From assembly GCF_000243675.2 (NCBI RefSeq), contig NZ_AHMM02000006.1:310001-374000 (forward strand): 64,000 nt of DNA, read 5' to 3'. The notes below the pieces were generated by a model. The model ran no database searches. It saw only the letters and a list, made by a program, of their open reading frames with translations, and had not been told where the DNA came from. The position numbers were made by a program, and so were the translations under genes. Shown one piece after another: positions 10,438 to 19,377 of this stretch (position 1 is its first letter; the number at the start of each line of letters is the position of its first letter). This DNA comes from Leptospira inadai serovar Lyme str. 10. Lineage in GTDB: Bacteria > Spirochaetota > Leptospiria > Leptospirales > Leptospiraceae.

Positions 10438-13182
10438 ATGGCGGACGATTTTAGGATAAATAAAGGAAAGGATCTTCCGGAAGGAAGCGAGGATGAATTT
10501 GATCCGAATGAAATGAGTTTGGATGATATAGATTCTCTTCTTTCTTCGGGTGATGATTCTTCGGCCTTTGACTTCGATTCCGTACCGATCACCGAGACTT
10601 CGGATCCAGGCGGTTTCGAGGAGCTACTATCGTCTTCCGGAGAAGAGTTTCCTACGGCATTCGGCGATTTAGATCCTGCCCAGGATTTTACCGATAGTGA
10701 TCTAAGCATTAATTTAAATGAGCTGGATGAGGAAGTCCATCTTGACGAGGATTTCGACTTCGAGCTGACCGATCCGCTGATCGACGCGGAAATAGATCGT
10801 CTCCTAGATATCGAAGAGGAGGATGATTCTAACGCTTCGACCAAAACGACGGCGCCGTCCTGGAAAGATGCTGCTGCTACGACTTCCACTGCCACCGATA
10901 TCGAACCCGAATCGAGTCTGGAAAACGCGTTTTCCGATTTGGGATCCTTGGATTTGGGCGATTTTTCTCAGCCTGGCGAAGTTCCTTCCTCGGCGTTTCA
11001 CTCCGACGATGAACCGTTCGGGACGGAGGAACACGAAACGGGCCTTGGAGATCTGGAACTGGAGGACGAAACTCCGATTTCTCTTTCCGATGATGAATTA
11101 CAAGATATTAATGTAGGCGCAAATCTCGCCGACTTCGATATGGAAGAAGAAGAGGCGGAAGACACGGTCGGGCCGGCCGCTCCGCATGCTATCGAGGACG
11201 AGTTTCTTTCGGATGATGAAGGCCCGATCTCTCTTTCCGACAACGAACTAGGTGATCTATTAGGAGAAGCCCCGCCGATCATCGAGTCGCATGGAACGGT
11301 TGACGACGCTTTTGCCGATATCGGCGGAGATGAGTTTCCCGCCTTCGACTCGACTTCTTCCACATTAGAAGAACCGCATGAAGAAGGGGATATCGCTCTC
11401 TCGATCGACGAACTCGACCATTTACTGACCGACGAAGACACCGCCTCCGAAATCGATTTCGGTCCGGATATAATCGCGCCGGAAGAGCCTCAGTCCACGG
11501 CGGGATGGGCGGATTTCGAGCCTTCCTCCGAGGAACCGACACCGGTTATTCCGGAGGATTTTTCCTTTGAAGCACCGAAACAAGATTTGTTATCCGAAGA
11601 AGATTCCGACGAACCGATCGCTCTCTCGGACGACGAATTAGGCGATTTACTATCTTCGGGATCGGAAGAACCTTCCGCCTCACTCTCTTTAAACGATTTG
11701 GAAATTCCGGAAGAAGAAATGGACCTAGCTATGGGCGAACTTGCGGCTTCCGACTTCGATTTCGGAGCCGACTTGGAGGCACCGACCCTTTCGGACGAAG
11801 AGGAATCGATATCTCTACCTGTTAACGAATTCGGTGATTTTGCGATTTCGGAAGATGAAAACGATCCGTTCGCGCCTCGAGTGTTGGATGAGGTAGGGGA
11901 TGAGGATGTAATTCCTGCATCCGACTTTTTAACGGAGGAGGGGGAATCGGAGGAGCCGATTGCTCTTTCCAACGACGAATTGGGAGATTTACTTTCTTCC
12001 GGAGAAGAAGAGGCTGCGGAAGTTGCGGTAGAACCGGACTTCGGAGATTTATCATTTTCCGATATCGATGAGGGCCAAGAAACGGAACATCCCACGAAGG
12101 AGATGGATCTTCTTTCCGACGAAGAGGCCGACGAACCGATCGCTCTTTCGGACGACGAATTGGGGGACTTACTTTCTTCCGGAGAAGAAGAAGTTGCGGA
12201 AGTTGGGGTAGAACCGGACTTCGGAGATCTATCTTTTTCCGATATCGATGAGGGCCAAGAAACGGAACGTCCGATGAAAGAGATGGATCTTCTTTCCGAC
12301 GAAGAGGCCGACGAACCGATCGCTCTTTCGGATAATGAATTAGGGGATCTATTATCATCCGCGGATGAGACGATGCCGTCCGCAGCGAACGAACCCGATT
12401 TCTTCTCAGAAGCCGACGAACCGATTGCCCTTTCCGAAGACGAATTAGGTAATTTGTTATCCGAAGAAGGAAAAGAGGAATCAGCCTCCGAGTTCATGCC
12501 GGAGGAAGAAGACGAAGGCGGGCCGATCGCGTTGCCGATCAATGAGTTGGACGAACTCGGAATGTCTTCGGAACCTAAAACCGATTACGATATAGATTGG
12601 GACGGACCGGTTGCGGATTTGAACGAATTGTCGGAGATCGAACCGGTTGCCCCTTCCGACTGGGATCTGGGAGAAGAAGCCGACGAACCGATCACTCTTT
12701 CGGACGACGAGCTGGGTAATTTACTGGCCGATGAAGAACCGGTGGGTATGGAAGTTGGAGAATTGGACGCATTGCTTTCCGAGCCTCCTCCTGCTTCCGA
12801 TTTGGATGCGTTAGGCGCTACCGGGGACGAGGCTCTCATTGCGGATTTGAATTTTTCGGAAAAAGAAGGTCATCTCGACAGTATACCGACGATCGAGGCG
12901 TTACCACCGGATCCGGAACTGCTTATCGTACTGGATGAATTCGCCGACGAAGGAGAATTATCTCCTATCGAAGAAATTCGTCAGACTGCGGCTCCTGCCA
13001 ACGAGGGAACTCCTACTGGCGCGGATGCAAGCGAAGTCCAACCCTCTCAAGAAGAGATGAAAAGAATTCTGCTTTATCTCGACGAATTGTTAGGTAATTT
13101 ACCGGACGATATGATTCGGGAATTCTCTCGTTCCGACTACTTCGAACTTTATAAGAAATTAATGAAACAAATCGGCGTCTGA
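10438..13182 (+). CDS. Large acidic repeat protein with EIDxLL-like motifs
   Basis: About 914 residues from the ATG at 10438 (an in-frame GTG lies 21 bp upstream). The protein is extremely rich in Asp, Glu, Ser and Leu, with no signal peptide or membrane segment. It begins with SLDDIDSLLSSG and repeats a motif of the form PI-(A/S/T)-LS-x-(D/N)-ELG-(D/N)-LL about eleven times, separated by disordered acidic linkers. Two linkers are near-identical 60-residue units. The last 50 residues (EEMKRILLYLDELLGNLPDD onward) look like a folded domain. The motif resembles the N-terminal CheY-binding peptide of FliM and FliY, which suggests a multivalent docking scaffold; this is inference. The next gene, 5 bp downstream, also has an acidic N-terminus. 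Confidence 0.7.
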   Translation: MADDFRINKGKDLPEGSEDEFDPNEMSLDDIDSLLSSGDDSSAFDFDSVPITETSDPGGFEELLSSSGEEFPTAFGDLDPAQDFTDSDLSINLNELDEEVHLDEDFDFELTDPLIDAEIDRLLDIEEEDDSNASTKTTAPSWKDAAATTSTATDIEPESSLENAFSDLGSLDLGDFSQPGEVPSSAFHSDDEPFGTEEHETGLGDLELEDETPISLSDDELQDINVGANLADFDMEEEEAEDTVGPAAPHAIEDEFLSDDEGPISLSDNELGDLLGEAPPIIESHGTVDDAFADIGGDEFPAFDSTSSTLEEPHEEGDIALSIDELDHLLTDEDTASEIDFGPDIIAPEEPQSTAGWADFEPSSEEPTPVIPEDFSFEAPKQDLLSEEDSDEPIALSDDELGDLLSSGSEEPSASLSLNDLEIPEEEMDLAMGELAASDFDFGADLEAPTLSDEEESISLPVNEFGDFAISEDENDPFAPRVLDEVGDEDVIPASDFLTEEGESEEPIALSNDELGDLLSSGEEEAAEVAVEPDFGDLSFSDIDEGQETEHPTKEMDLLSDEEADEPIALSDDELGDLLSSGEEEVAEVGVEPDFGDLSFSDIDEGQETERPMKEMDLLSDEEADEPIALSDNELGDLLSSADETMPSAANEPDFFSEADEPIALSEDELGNLLSEEGKEESASEFMPEEEDEGGPIALPINELDELGMSSEPKTDYDIDWDGPVADLNELSEIEPVAPSDWDLGEEADEPITLSDDELGNLLADEEPVGMEVGELDALLSEPPPASDLDALGATGDEALIADLNFSEKEGHLDSIPTIEALPPDPELLIVLDEFADEGELSPIEEIRQTAAPANEGTPTGADASEVQPSQEEMKRILLYLDELLGNLPDDMIREFSRSDYFELYKKLMKQIGV
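11953..12312 (+). repeat. Two tandem 180-bp units inside the acidic repeat gene
   Basis: The unit starting at 11953 is repeated at 12133, and a third partial unit starts at 12313. Each unit encodes 60 residues beginning EPIALS and ending MDLLSDEEAD. The copies differ at only a few codons, so this is a recent in-frame duplication and a likely site of length polymorphism between strains. Confidence 0.85.
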
Positions 13183-13187
13183 CGACT

Positions 13188-15383
13188 ATGGGTCTTCTAG
13201 ACAAAGTCAGTCGTATGATTCGTTCCGAGACGGCTGTTCCGGCCGGAGATTCCGGTTTGCCTTCGAAGTCCGCGGCGGTTTCCGAAAAACCCTCCTTATT
13301 AAGAAAGTCCATGGCAGCCAGGGCCAAAGGTCTTTTGGAAAAGGCAAAGGAATTCACCGGTAGAAAAGAACCGGAAGAATTCCACTCGGCGTACGGAGAC
13401 CCGGCGGAATTCGAACCGGCTCCCCTGTCCGCGTCCGCAGAAGACGAATTTTCCTACGATTCCCCCGACGCCGCATCGGAATTCGCTCCGAATTCGGAAT
13501 TCGAGCCGATAGATGAGGATCGAGAGCCGGACTCGGAACTTCCCGAAATCGATTTTCCGGATTCTACGTTCGAGGATTTGGAGATCGGTTCGGAAAAAGA
13601 AGATCCGCTTTTAAATGACGCAGAGTCGTTCGCGCCAAGTCATACCCCCGATACTTCGTTTAACGATTTGCCTTCCTTCGAGCCCGATGAGACGGAAGCG
13701 CCCGCAAAGGTTGAACTTGAATCCCCGATTTCCGAACCGGAATCGTTAGGCGAGGCGGACAAAATCGAGGATCCATTCTCGGATTGGATTAAGGACGCTG
13801 AGACGCAGGCGGTTAAGGAAGCGAATCGTCCTCATCGTAAAGAGCAGGAGGAAACCGAAAAAGCCGAGTTCCTTTTTGACGACGACTCCGATTATTCCAC
13901 GTTGCCCATCGATTTACAGATCGCTTCTCGGAAGAAACTTGAAAATTATCTGTCTGTCTTCGAGATCTCGAAAGAAATTGCCGCGTCCAAGGACTTTACT
14001 AGTTTTTTTGAAAACCTATCCTATTCGATTTTAGGCCAAATCGGAGCCGAAGCCGTCGTGATTTTCTCTTCTACCAACGGTGATTTTGACGCACTAAGAG
14101 TCGTGGACGCGCAAGGATTGGATGCGGATCCGAGCTGGGTATTGGAATCGGGCGATGAAATTTACCAAGCAGTCCGTCGCGCTCCTTCCGTAATTTATGC
14201 GAAAGAGATGCTTACGCTGCTCGTTCCTAGGAAGGAAAAGGAAATTTTGGAAAAAACTTCCGCCGAACTTCTAGTGCCGATTCGGAATCACGAGGAATTT
14301 TACGGAATCATTCTTCTTACTAAAACGGTTGCCGGCGAAGATTATACGATAGAGGACCTCGAATTTCTTAAGATCGTAGGCGAGATCTCCGGCTCGGTTT
14401 TTCGGCGCATTATGGACTCGGAAGCTGTCCATCAGGAAAACGATCATCTAAAGGAAGTTTTAAAAAGTAACGAAAGAATTTTATCGACTGCTCGTGATTT
14501 GGCTCAAGTTCGCGATATGGACGAGGCTTACGATCGATTGATCGAAATCCTGAAGAAAGAACTCGGATTGAGAAGATGGACTTTACTTCTTTTGGATCGG
14601 ATAAACAGAAAAGAATATAAGATTTTTGGAACGAACCTATTGACTCCGGATACGATCGGAAAATTTAGATTAGGATTAGATTCCAATCTAGTCGGGATCG
14701 TCGCGAATGTTCCGGGAGTTTTTAGGATCGCAAATTTTAGAAAAAATCCGGAACTGCTCGCTCAATTGACGAACGACGAATTAGGACTGATGCGCGAGTT
14801 CGATATTCTCCCGTTTTTAAATTTGAATTGGCTGGTCGGAATGCTAGTCATTCACGAAACGGAATCTCCTTGGACCGATACCGATCGAGAATCCGCGGTC
14901 GGTATTTCCGAAATAACGGCCCCCATCCTTTCCAATTTATTGATGTTGGAAGAACGCGACGCCGTGTTCAGAGATCCGTTCAGCCCGGTAGAATCCAAGA
15001 TTAACGAAGCGATTGCGCGTGCTTCTAAGATCGGAACCCCGTTTAGCCTTACGGTCTTCAAGGTTCAGAATGCGACTCGAGTGGTTAGAATGAAGGGTGC
15101 CGGTTATTTTGCCTATTACTGCGAAGAATTAAGAAACGCAATCCGAGAAAATTTGGGAGAGAGTGATTATTGCTATAGGGTCGGACAAGGCAAATATGTC
15201 GTAGTATTGGACGGTAAGGACAGAGAGGAGACTCAGATCGTAGTGCGTAAAATTCGGAATCGAATCGTTGAACTAGATCGTCAAAGCAAAGATTTCCAAA
15301 CTTCGACCGCCAATCAGACCTTATGTTTCCCGGCTGATACGAAGGAAAAAGAACGATTACTTGAACTGATCGAAGAATCGTAA
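13188..15383 (+). CDS. GAF-domain protein with degenerate GGDEF-like domain
   Basis: A 731-residue soluble protein. Residues 1-225 are low-complexity and acidic. A GAF-like domain follows (about 240-400, with SVFEISKEIAASKDFTSFFE), then a short coiled linker and a second GAF-like domain (about 420-580, with LARDLAQVRDMDEAYDRLIE-type sequence). The last 150 residues resemble a GGDEF fold, but the signature position reads YRVGQGKYVVVL, so the catalytic GG(D/E)EF is lost and no diguanylate cyclase activity is expected. It starts 5 bp after the acidic repeat gene, so the two are probably an operon and may act together in signalling. Confidence 0.65.
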   Translation: MGLLDKVSRMIRSETAVPAGDSGLPSKSAAVSEKPSLLRKSMAARAKGLLEKAKEFTGRKEPEEFHSAYGDPAEFEPAPLSASAEDEFSYDSPDAASEFAPNSEFEPIDEDREPDSELPEIDFPDSTFEDLEIGSEKEDPLLNDAESFAPSHTPDTSFNDLPSFEPDETEAPAKVELESPISEPESLGEADKIEDPFSDWIKDAETQAVKEANRPHRKEQEETEKAEFLFDDDSDYSTLPIDLQIASRKKLENYLSVFEISKEIAASKDFTSFFENLSYSILGQIGAEAVVIFSSTNGDFDALRVVDAQGLDADPSWVLESGDEIYQAVRRAPSVIYAKEMLTLLVPRKEKEILEKTSAELLVPIRNHEEFYGIILLTKTVAGEDYTIEDLEFLKIVGEISGSVFRRIMDSEAVHQENDHLKEVLKSNERILSTARDLAQVRDMDEAYDRLIEILKKELGLRRWTLLLLDRINRKEYKIFGTNLLTPDTIGKFRLGLDSNLVGIVANVPGVFRIANFRKNPELLAQLTNDELGLMREFDILPFLNLNWLVGMLVIHETESPWTDTDRESAVGISEITAPILSNLLMLEERDAVFRDPFSPVESKINEAIARASKIGTPFSLTVFKVQNATRVVRMKGAGYFAYYCEELRNAIRENLGESDYCYRVGQGKYVVVLDGKDREETQIVVRKIRNRIVELDRQSKDFQTSTANQTLCFPADTKEKERLLELIEES

Positions 15384-15390
15384 TTTTCTT

Positions 15391-16815
15391 ATGCTATTTC
15401 ACTCCTTGGGATTCTTACTCTTCTTCGGAGTAGTTTATTTCCTATACAATCGCTTTAATACTCGGGGTCAGAATCTTTTACTACTAGTTTCCGGCTTGGC
15501 GTTTTACGTTTCCTGGGGTTGGCAGCCGACCTTGATTTTGGTATTTTCGGTTCTCGGAAATTTTCTCGGAGGACTTTGGCTCTCTAAAGCAATCGATTCG
15601 CGCAAAAGTTTGGTCGCTGGAATCCTAATCGGATCGAATCTCGCTCTTCTCGGTGTCTTTAAGTATAGTTCCTTCGGCGCCCAAATATGGAACGATCTAG
15701 TTTTTATGTTCGGTGGAGAAGGAATTCGGATACCGAAGCTTTTGTTGCCCTTGGGGATTTCCTTTTATACGTTTCATAATATAAGTTATATCGTCGAAAT
15801 CAGAATCAATCGAATTCGGGCTTCGACCGATCTCGTACAATTTTGCGTTTATGATTTATTTTTTCCGTTGCTTCTGATCGGTCCGATCGAAAGACCGAAT
15901 TCCCTGCTTCCTCAAATCGCAAATCCTCGCATGATAGAAAACGAGGAAGTCTGGGCCGGGTTATGGCTGTTTTCTTGGGGGATTTTTAAGAAAGTCTTTG
16001 TCGGAGACAATCTGCTCTTCTTTGTGGAAAAAGTTCTGCAACCGGGAGTCGTTTGGCCCGACGGAATCGTGTGGTGGTTGGCTTTCGTGATGAGTTTACA
16101 ATTATACGCCGATTTTTCCGGTTATACGGATGCAGCGAGAGGATTGGCGAGGATGCTAGGTTTTAAACTCACCAATAATTTTAATTTTCCTTATCTCGCC
16201 TCGAATCCCACCGAGTTTTGGAAGCGCTGGCATATTTCCTTATCGAGCTGGCTACGAGATTATATATATATTCCCTTAGGCGGAAATCGTTTAGGCCTCG
16301 TTCGGCAGATCCTTAATATCATGTTCGTCTGGCTCTTGGGAGGATTATGGCACGGTGCGGCATATGGATTTTTAGTTTGGGGTTTGTTTTGCGGACTCCA
16401 GATTTCCTTCTATATAATCGGTGCAAAGACTTTGGGTCGTGCGGAATGGACTTCGAATATCTGGGTCCAAAAAACGAGTCGATTCGTCGGGACCGTTCTG
16501 ACATGGACTCTGTTTTCGTTCGGTTTAATTCTTTTTAATATTACAAGTCCGAGCGATTGGCTTCCGTATTTCCATAACGCATTTTCCGGTTATTATTGGT
16601 CGCTGGAATTGGCGTTCAAGGTCCTCTTTTTCGGAATTCCGTTAATATTCGTGGATATTCTACAAATCAGGGCCGGAGGTTCGGATGAATTTTTTTCCGG
16701 TTGGAGCCGGTCCGAATCATTCTTAAAATATTCGGTCATCGCCTTTTTATTCGCGTTATTGTTTATGAGCGCGGGCGTTTTCGAGAAAAAAGTCTTTTTC
16801 TATTTCCAGTTTTGA
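15391..16815 (+). CDS. MBOAT family O-acyltransferase (AlgI/DltB-like)
   Basis: A 474-residue polytopic membrane protein with the MBOAT signature. The invariant histidine is in LLGGLWHGAAYGFLVWG (His321), and the preceding NPTEFWKRWHISLSSWLRDYIY stretch is the second conserved block. AlgI and DltB relatives move acyl groups across the membrane to a partner that modifies an extracellular polymer. The partner here is very likely the DUF1574 gene, which starts 1 bp after this stop. The target in this organism (lipopolysaccharide, peptidoglycan or another glycan) is unknown. Confidence 0.88.
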   Translation: MLFHSLGFLLFFGVVYFLYNRFNTRGQNLLLLVSGLAFYVSWGWQPTLILVFSVLGNFLGGLWLSKAIDSRKSLVAGILIGSNLALLGVFKYSSFGAQIWNDLVFMFGGEGIRIPKLLLPLGISFYTFHNISYIVEIRINRIRASTDLVQFCVYDLFFPLLLIGPIERPNSLLPQIANPRMIENEEVWAGLWLFSWGIFKKVFVGDNLLFFVEKVLQPGVVWPDGIVWWLAFVMSLQLYADFSGYTDAARGLARMLGFKLTNNFNFPYLASNPTEFWKRWHISLSSWLRDYIYIPLGGNRLGLVRQILNIMFVWLLGGLWHGAAYGFLVWGLFCGLQISFYIIGAKTLGRAEWTSNIWVQKTSRFVGTVLTWTLFSFGLILFNITSPSDWLPYFHNAFSGYYWSLELAFKVLFFGIPLIFVDILQIRAGGSDEFFSGWSRSESFLKYSVIAFLFALLFMSAGVFEKKVFFYFQF

Positions 16816-16816
16816 T

Positions 16817-17923
16817 ATGAGAGAATTAAGGAAACATAAAATACTTCTTCGGTTGGGGACGTTTCTTTTTTTGCTGATCGTGGCGTCCAATTTTCTTTTC
16901 GAATATTTGTTGCCGTTTCAGGAAAAGAACGCTTTTTTGTATGATCTGTTGCGGAAACGCTTCGAAAGGCGGTTGGCTTACGGTGAGATAAAGAACCAGG
17001 AACCCACTTGGCTTTTTCTGGGAGATAGCCAGTTGATGAGCGGTATAAATCCCACGGAATTGCAAAGATCCCTAGGGAAAAGGATCCTTTTTTTACCGCG
17101 ACCTTCGGAACAACCGGAAGGGATCCTGATTCGGATAAAGGAACTTCTTTCGTCAGGATTAAGACCCGAAAGAGTATTCCTGAATGCGAACTACTTCAAT
17201 ACGGCGGATGTGGACATCGTTCCGGCTCATCGTTCCCTCGTGCTGAATTACGATTCTTTTCGTTGGAGCATGTATTGGAATTCTCAGGAGAGAACTTTTT
17301 ATTTTCGGAATATAGGAGACGCTTTATTTTTCGCTCTGGCAAGAATATTCCCTTTGATGAAATTGAATTCGGCGATTTCTTCGGAAATTCGCACGATTCC
17401 TAAGACGGAGCAATTTCCGGAGACGGACCCTAGACTATCGGAAATTTTATCCATAAATCCGATCGAGCGATGGAAGGCGAACCGGGATAAGAATGAACGA
17501 CTCGTCGCGGAGTTGGAGCGAAACGACGGATTTTTGGAATGGAATAATTCGGAGACGTACACGGGCAAGTGCGTTCCGAACGATTCTCCTCAGGCCTTGC
17601 CGGGCCGGGGCTGGGAATCGAATTATAAAAAAATACGTGCTTCCTCGCTTGCGGCCTGGAGGTCGATTTTTAAAATATTACAAAAAGAAAATATTCCTTT
17701 CGAGGTGTTGCTGATTCCTTCCCGCCCCGACTTTGTTGTTGCCATCGGAGGAGATAATGCTCTGTCGCAATTCGAAACCGTTTTAAAGGCGGATGGTATT
17801 CCGCTTACAAAGCCGGAAGAACCTTTCGAAATCTCCGTTTTTGGAGACTACACTCACCTGAATGCCTGTGGCGTGGAAAAATTCACTCGCTGGTTCAGAA
17901 AGCAGAGGACAGAGGACAGATAA
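16817..17923 (+). CDS. DUF1574 (SGNH-like) protein, MBOAT partner
   Basis: A 368-residue protein with one N-terminal membrane anchor (about residues 10-33) and an exported domain. It contains GDSQLMSGINP with Ser71, resembling the GDS nucleophile block, and GDYTHLN near the C-terminus with Asp344 and His347, matching the SGNH DxxH block. It follows the MBOAT gene by 1 bp, the arrangement of AlgI-AlgJ and DltB-DltD pairs, so it is probably the periplasmic acyl-transfer half (inference). The last five residues (RTEDR) and the stop codon come from heptamer element B, so the native C-terminus appears to have been replaced. Confidence 0.75.
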   Translation: MRELRKHKILLRLGTFLFLLIVASNFLFEYLLPFQEKNAFLYDLLRKRFERRLAYGEIKNQEPTWLFLGDSQLMSGINPTELQRSLGKRILFLPRPSEQPEGILIRIKELLSSGLRPERVFLNANYFNTADVDIVPAHRSLVLNYDSFRWSMYWNSQERTFYFRNIGDALFFALARIFPLMKLNSAISSEIRTIPKTEQFPETDPRLSEILSINPIERWKANRDKNERLVAELERNDGFLEWNNSETYTGKCVPNDSPQALPGRGWESNYKKIRASSLAAWRSIFKILQKENIPFEVLLIPSRPDFVVAIGGDNALSQFETVLKADGIPLTKPEEPFEISVFGDYTHLNACGVEKFTRWFRKQRTEDR

Positions 17924-18088
17924 TTATTTCTATTACCCTGACAACAATTTTTTTAAAAACGATTTATGTTGGAACTCCTACACCGAGAAAGAAGGGCCGA
18001 GGAAAGATCCACTGTTAGCATAAGAATTTTTCTCTATAGCATGGAAACCCGGCTCGCCAATGTTCTGTCTTCCGTCCTCAGTCTTCCG
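17905..18088. mobile_element. Heptamer-bounded interspersed element, copy B
   Basis: Two GAGGACA units, then GATAATTATTTC and about 50 bp closely matching copy A, then a right half that matches copy C2 on the reverse strand (reverse complement begins GACAGAACATTGG), ending in inverted heptamers GTCTTCC-GTCCTCA-GTCTTCCG. It fills the whole gap between the convergent DUF1574 and carA genes. The DUF1574 stop lies inside its left end and the carA stop abuts its right end at 18089. CTATAG follows the right end, compared with TTATAG at copy A. Confidence 0.75.
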
Positions 18089-19198
18089 CTATAGTATGCT
18101 AGTCAGTTTTAATCCGTTTTTTGTGGAGTCCACTAAGTCATAGAACTTCTTGAACAAATACCTACTATCATTCGGTCCGGGGGCGCTTTCAGGGTGGTAC
18201 TGTACGGAGAGCAAAGGATAGCCGGATTTTAAAATCCCTTCGACCGTTTCGTCATTCAGATTTACGAAAGATACCGGTTCTTTTTCCGAGGATTTTGCGA
18301 CCACTGCGAAGCCGTGATTTTGAGAGGTGATTTCCACTCTGCCGGTCGCCATATTCTTGACCGGCTGGTTTCCGCCTCTATGACCGAATTTCATTTTTTC
18401 GGTCTTCTTGCCCATGGCTAGACCGATGATTTGATGGCCTAGGCAAATTCCGAAGAGTGGATATCCTTTTTCCAAAATAGCTCTCGTGGATTCGATGGCA
18501 TAGGTACATGCGGCAGGGTCTCCGGGGCCGTTGGACAAGAAGAATGCATCGACCCCGTCTTTCATAATTTCGTCGGCAGAAGTTTCCGCCGGATAGACGG
18601 TGACTGCGAATCCTGCCGCATCTAAAAGCCGAAGAATATTGGTTTTTACCCCGTAATCGTAGACTGCGAGCTTGTATTTCTTCCCTTCTATGGTCCCGAA
18701 TTCGTATTTATGATTGGTGCTGACTATTTTTGCGAGATCCGAGTTTGCAATTCCCGGAAACCTCTTCACTTTCTCCAAAAAGGAATTCGAATACTCTTCG
18801 GCTACGAAGATGCCTCCGTTAGGCGCGCCGTTCGTACGGATAAAGCGAGTTAATTTCCGGGTGTCTATTCCTTGAATCCCGGGAATTTTATATTCTTTCA
18901 GAAATTGTGAGAGAGTTTTTTCGGATTTGAAGTTAGAAGGGCGATCCACATACTCTTTCACGATCATCCCGCTTGCTTGGATCTTAGAAGATTCCATGTA
19001 TTCCGGACTGATGCCGTAATTTCCGATCATGGGGTAGGTGAGCGTTATAATTTGATCGGCGTAAGACGGATCCGTTAAAATTTCTTGGTATCCTGCCAAT
19101 GACGTATTGAAGACGATTTCCCCGACAGATTGGGTCTCGTAGCCGAAGGACTCGCCTTCGTATACGTCCCCGTTTTCCAAAACCAAGAACGCTTTCAT
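18089..19198 (-). CDS. carA: Carbamoyl-phosphate synthase small subunit
   Basis: A 369-residue glutaminase subunit that supplies ammonia to CarB for arginine and pyrimidine synthesis. The start is placed at the ATG at 19198 ([19 protein letters not shown]), which matches the family N-terminus; a longer form beginning at 19234 is unlikely. The class I amidotransferase domain shows the catalytic cysteine in [15 protein letters not shown] and the His-Glu pair in QYHPES. carB is not in the window. Its 3' end abuts heptamer element B. Confidence 0.95.
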   Translation of the reverse strand: MKAFLVLENGDVYEGESFGYETQSVGEIVFNTSLAGYQEILTDPSYADQIITLTYPMIGNYGISPEYMESSKIQASGMIVKEYVDRPSNFKSEKTLSQFLKEYKIPGIQGIDTRKLTRFIRTNGAPNGGIFVAEEYSNSFLEKVKRFPGIANSDLAKIVSTNHKYEFGTIEGKKYKLAVYDYGVKTNILRLLDAAGFAVTVYPAETSADEIMKDGVDAFFLSNGPGDPAACTYAIESTRAILEKGYPLFGICLGHQIIGLAMGKKTEKMKFGHRGGNQPVKNMATGRVEITSQNHGFAVVAKSSEKEPVSFVNLNDETVEGILKSGYPLLSVQYHPESAPGPNDSRYLFKKFYDLVDSTKNGLKLTSIL

Positions 19199-19377
19199 AT
19201 ACGGACAGGGTTGTCCGGCGTAGATAGGGGTCAATCGAGAAATAGAGAATAGGAAGTAGGCTTCGATTCCGATTCGATCTTAGGAGGATAGGGCGAGCGG
19301 GATGACCTTATGCGTTCTAAATGGTTGAGGAAAAACCCCGCCTTTGGCGTCATGGAACAAGGGCTGGGTAAAGAACT

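Noticed and set aside
10998..12839. Long Ser-rich ORFs antisense to the acidic repeat gene
   Set aside because: They are shadows of biased Asp/Glu codons on the plus strand; no start signals or family resemblance.
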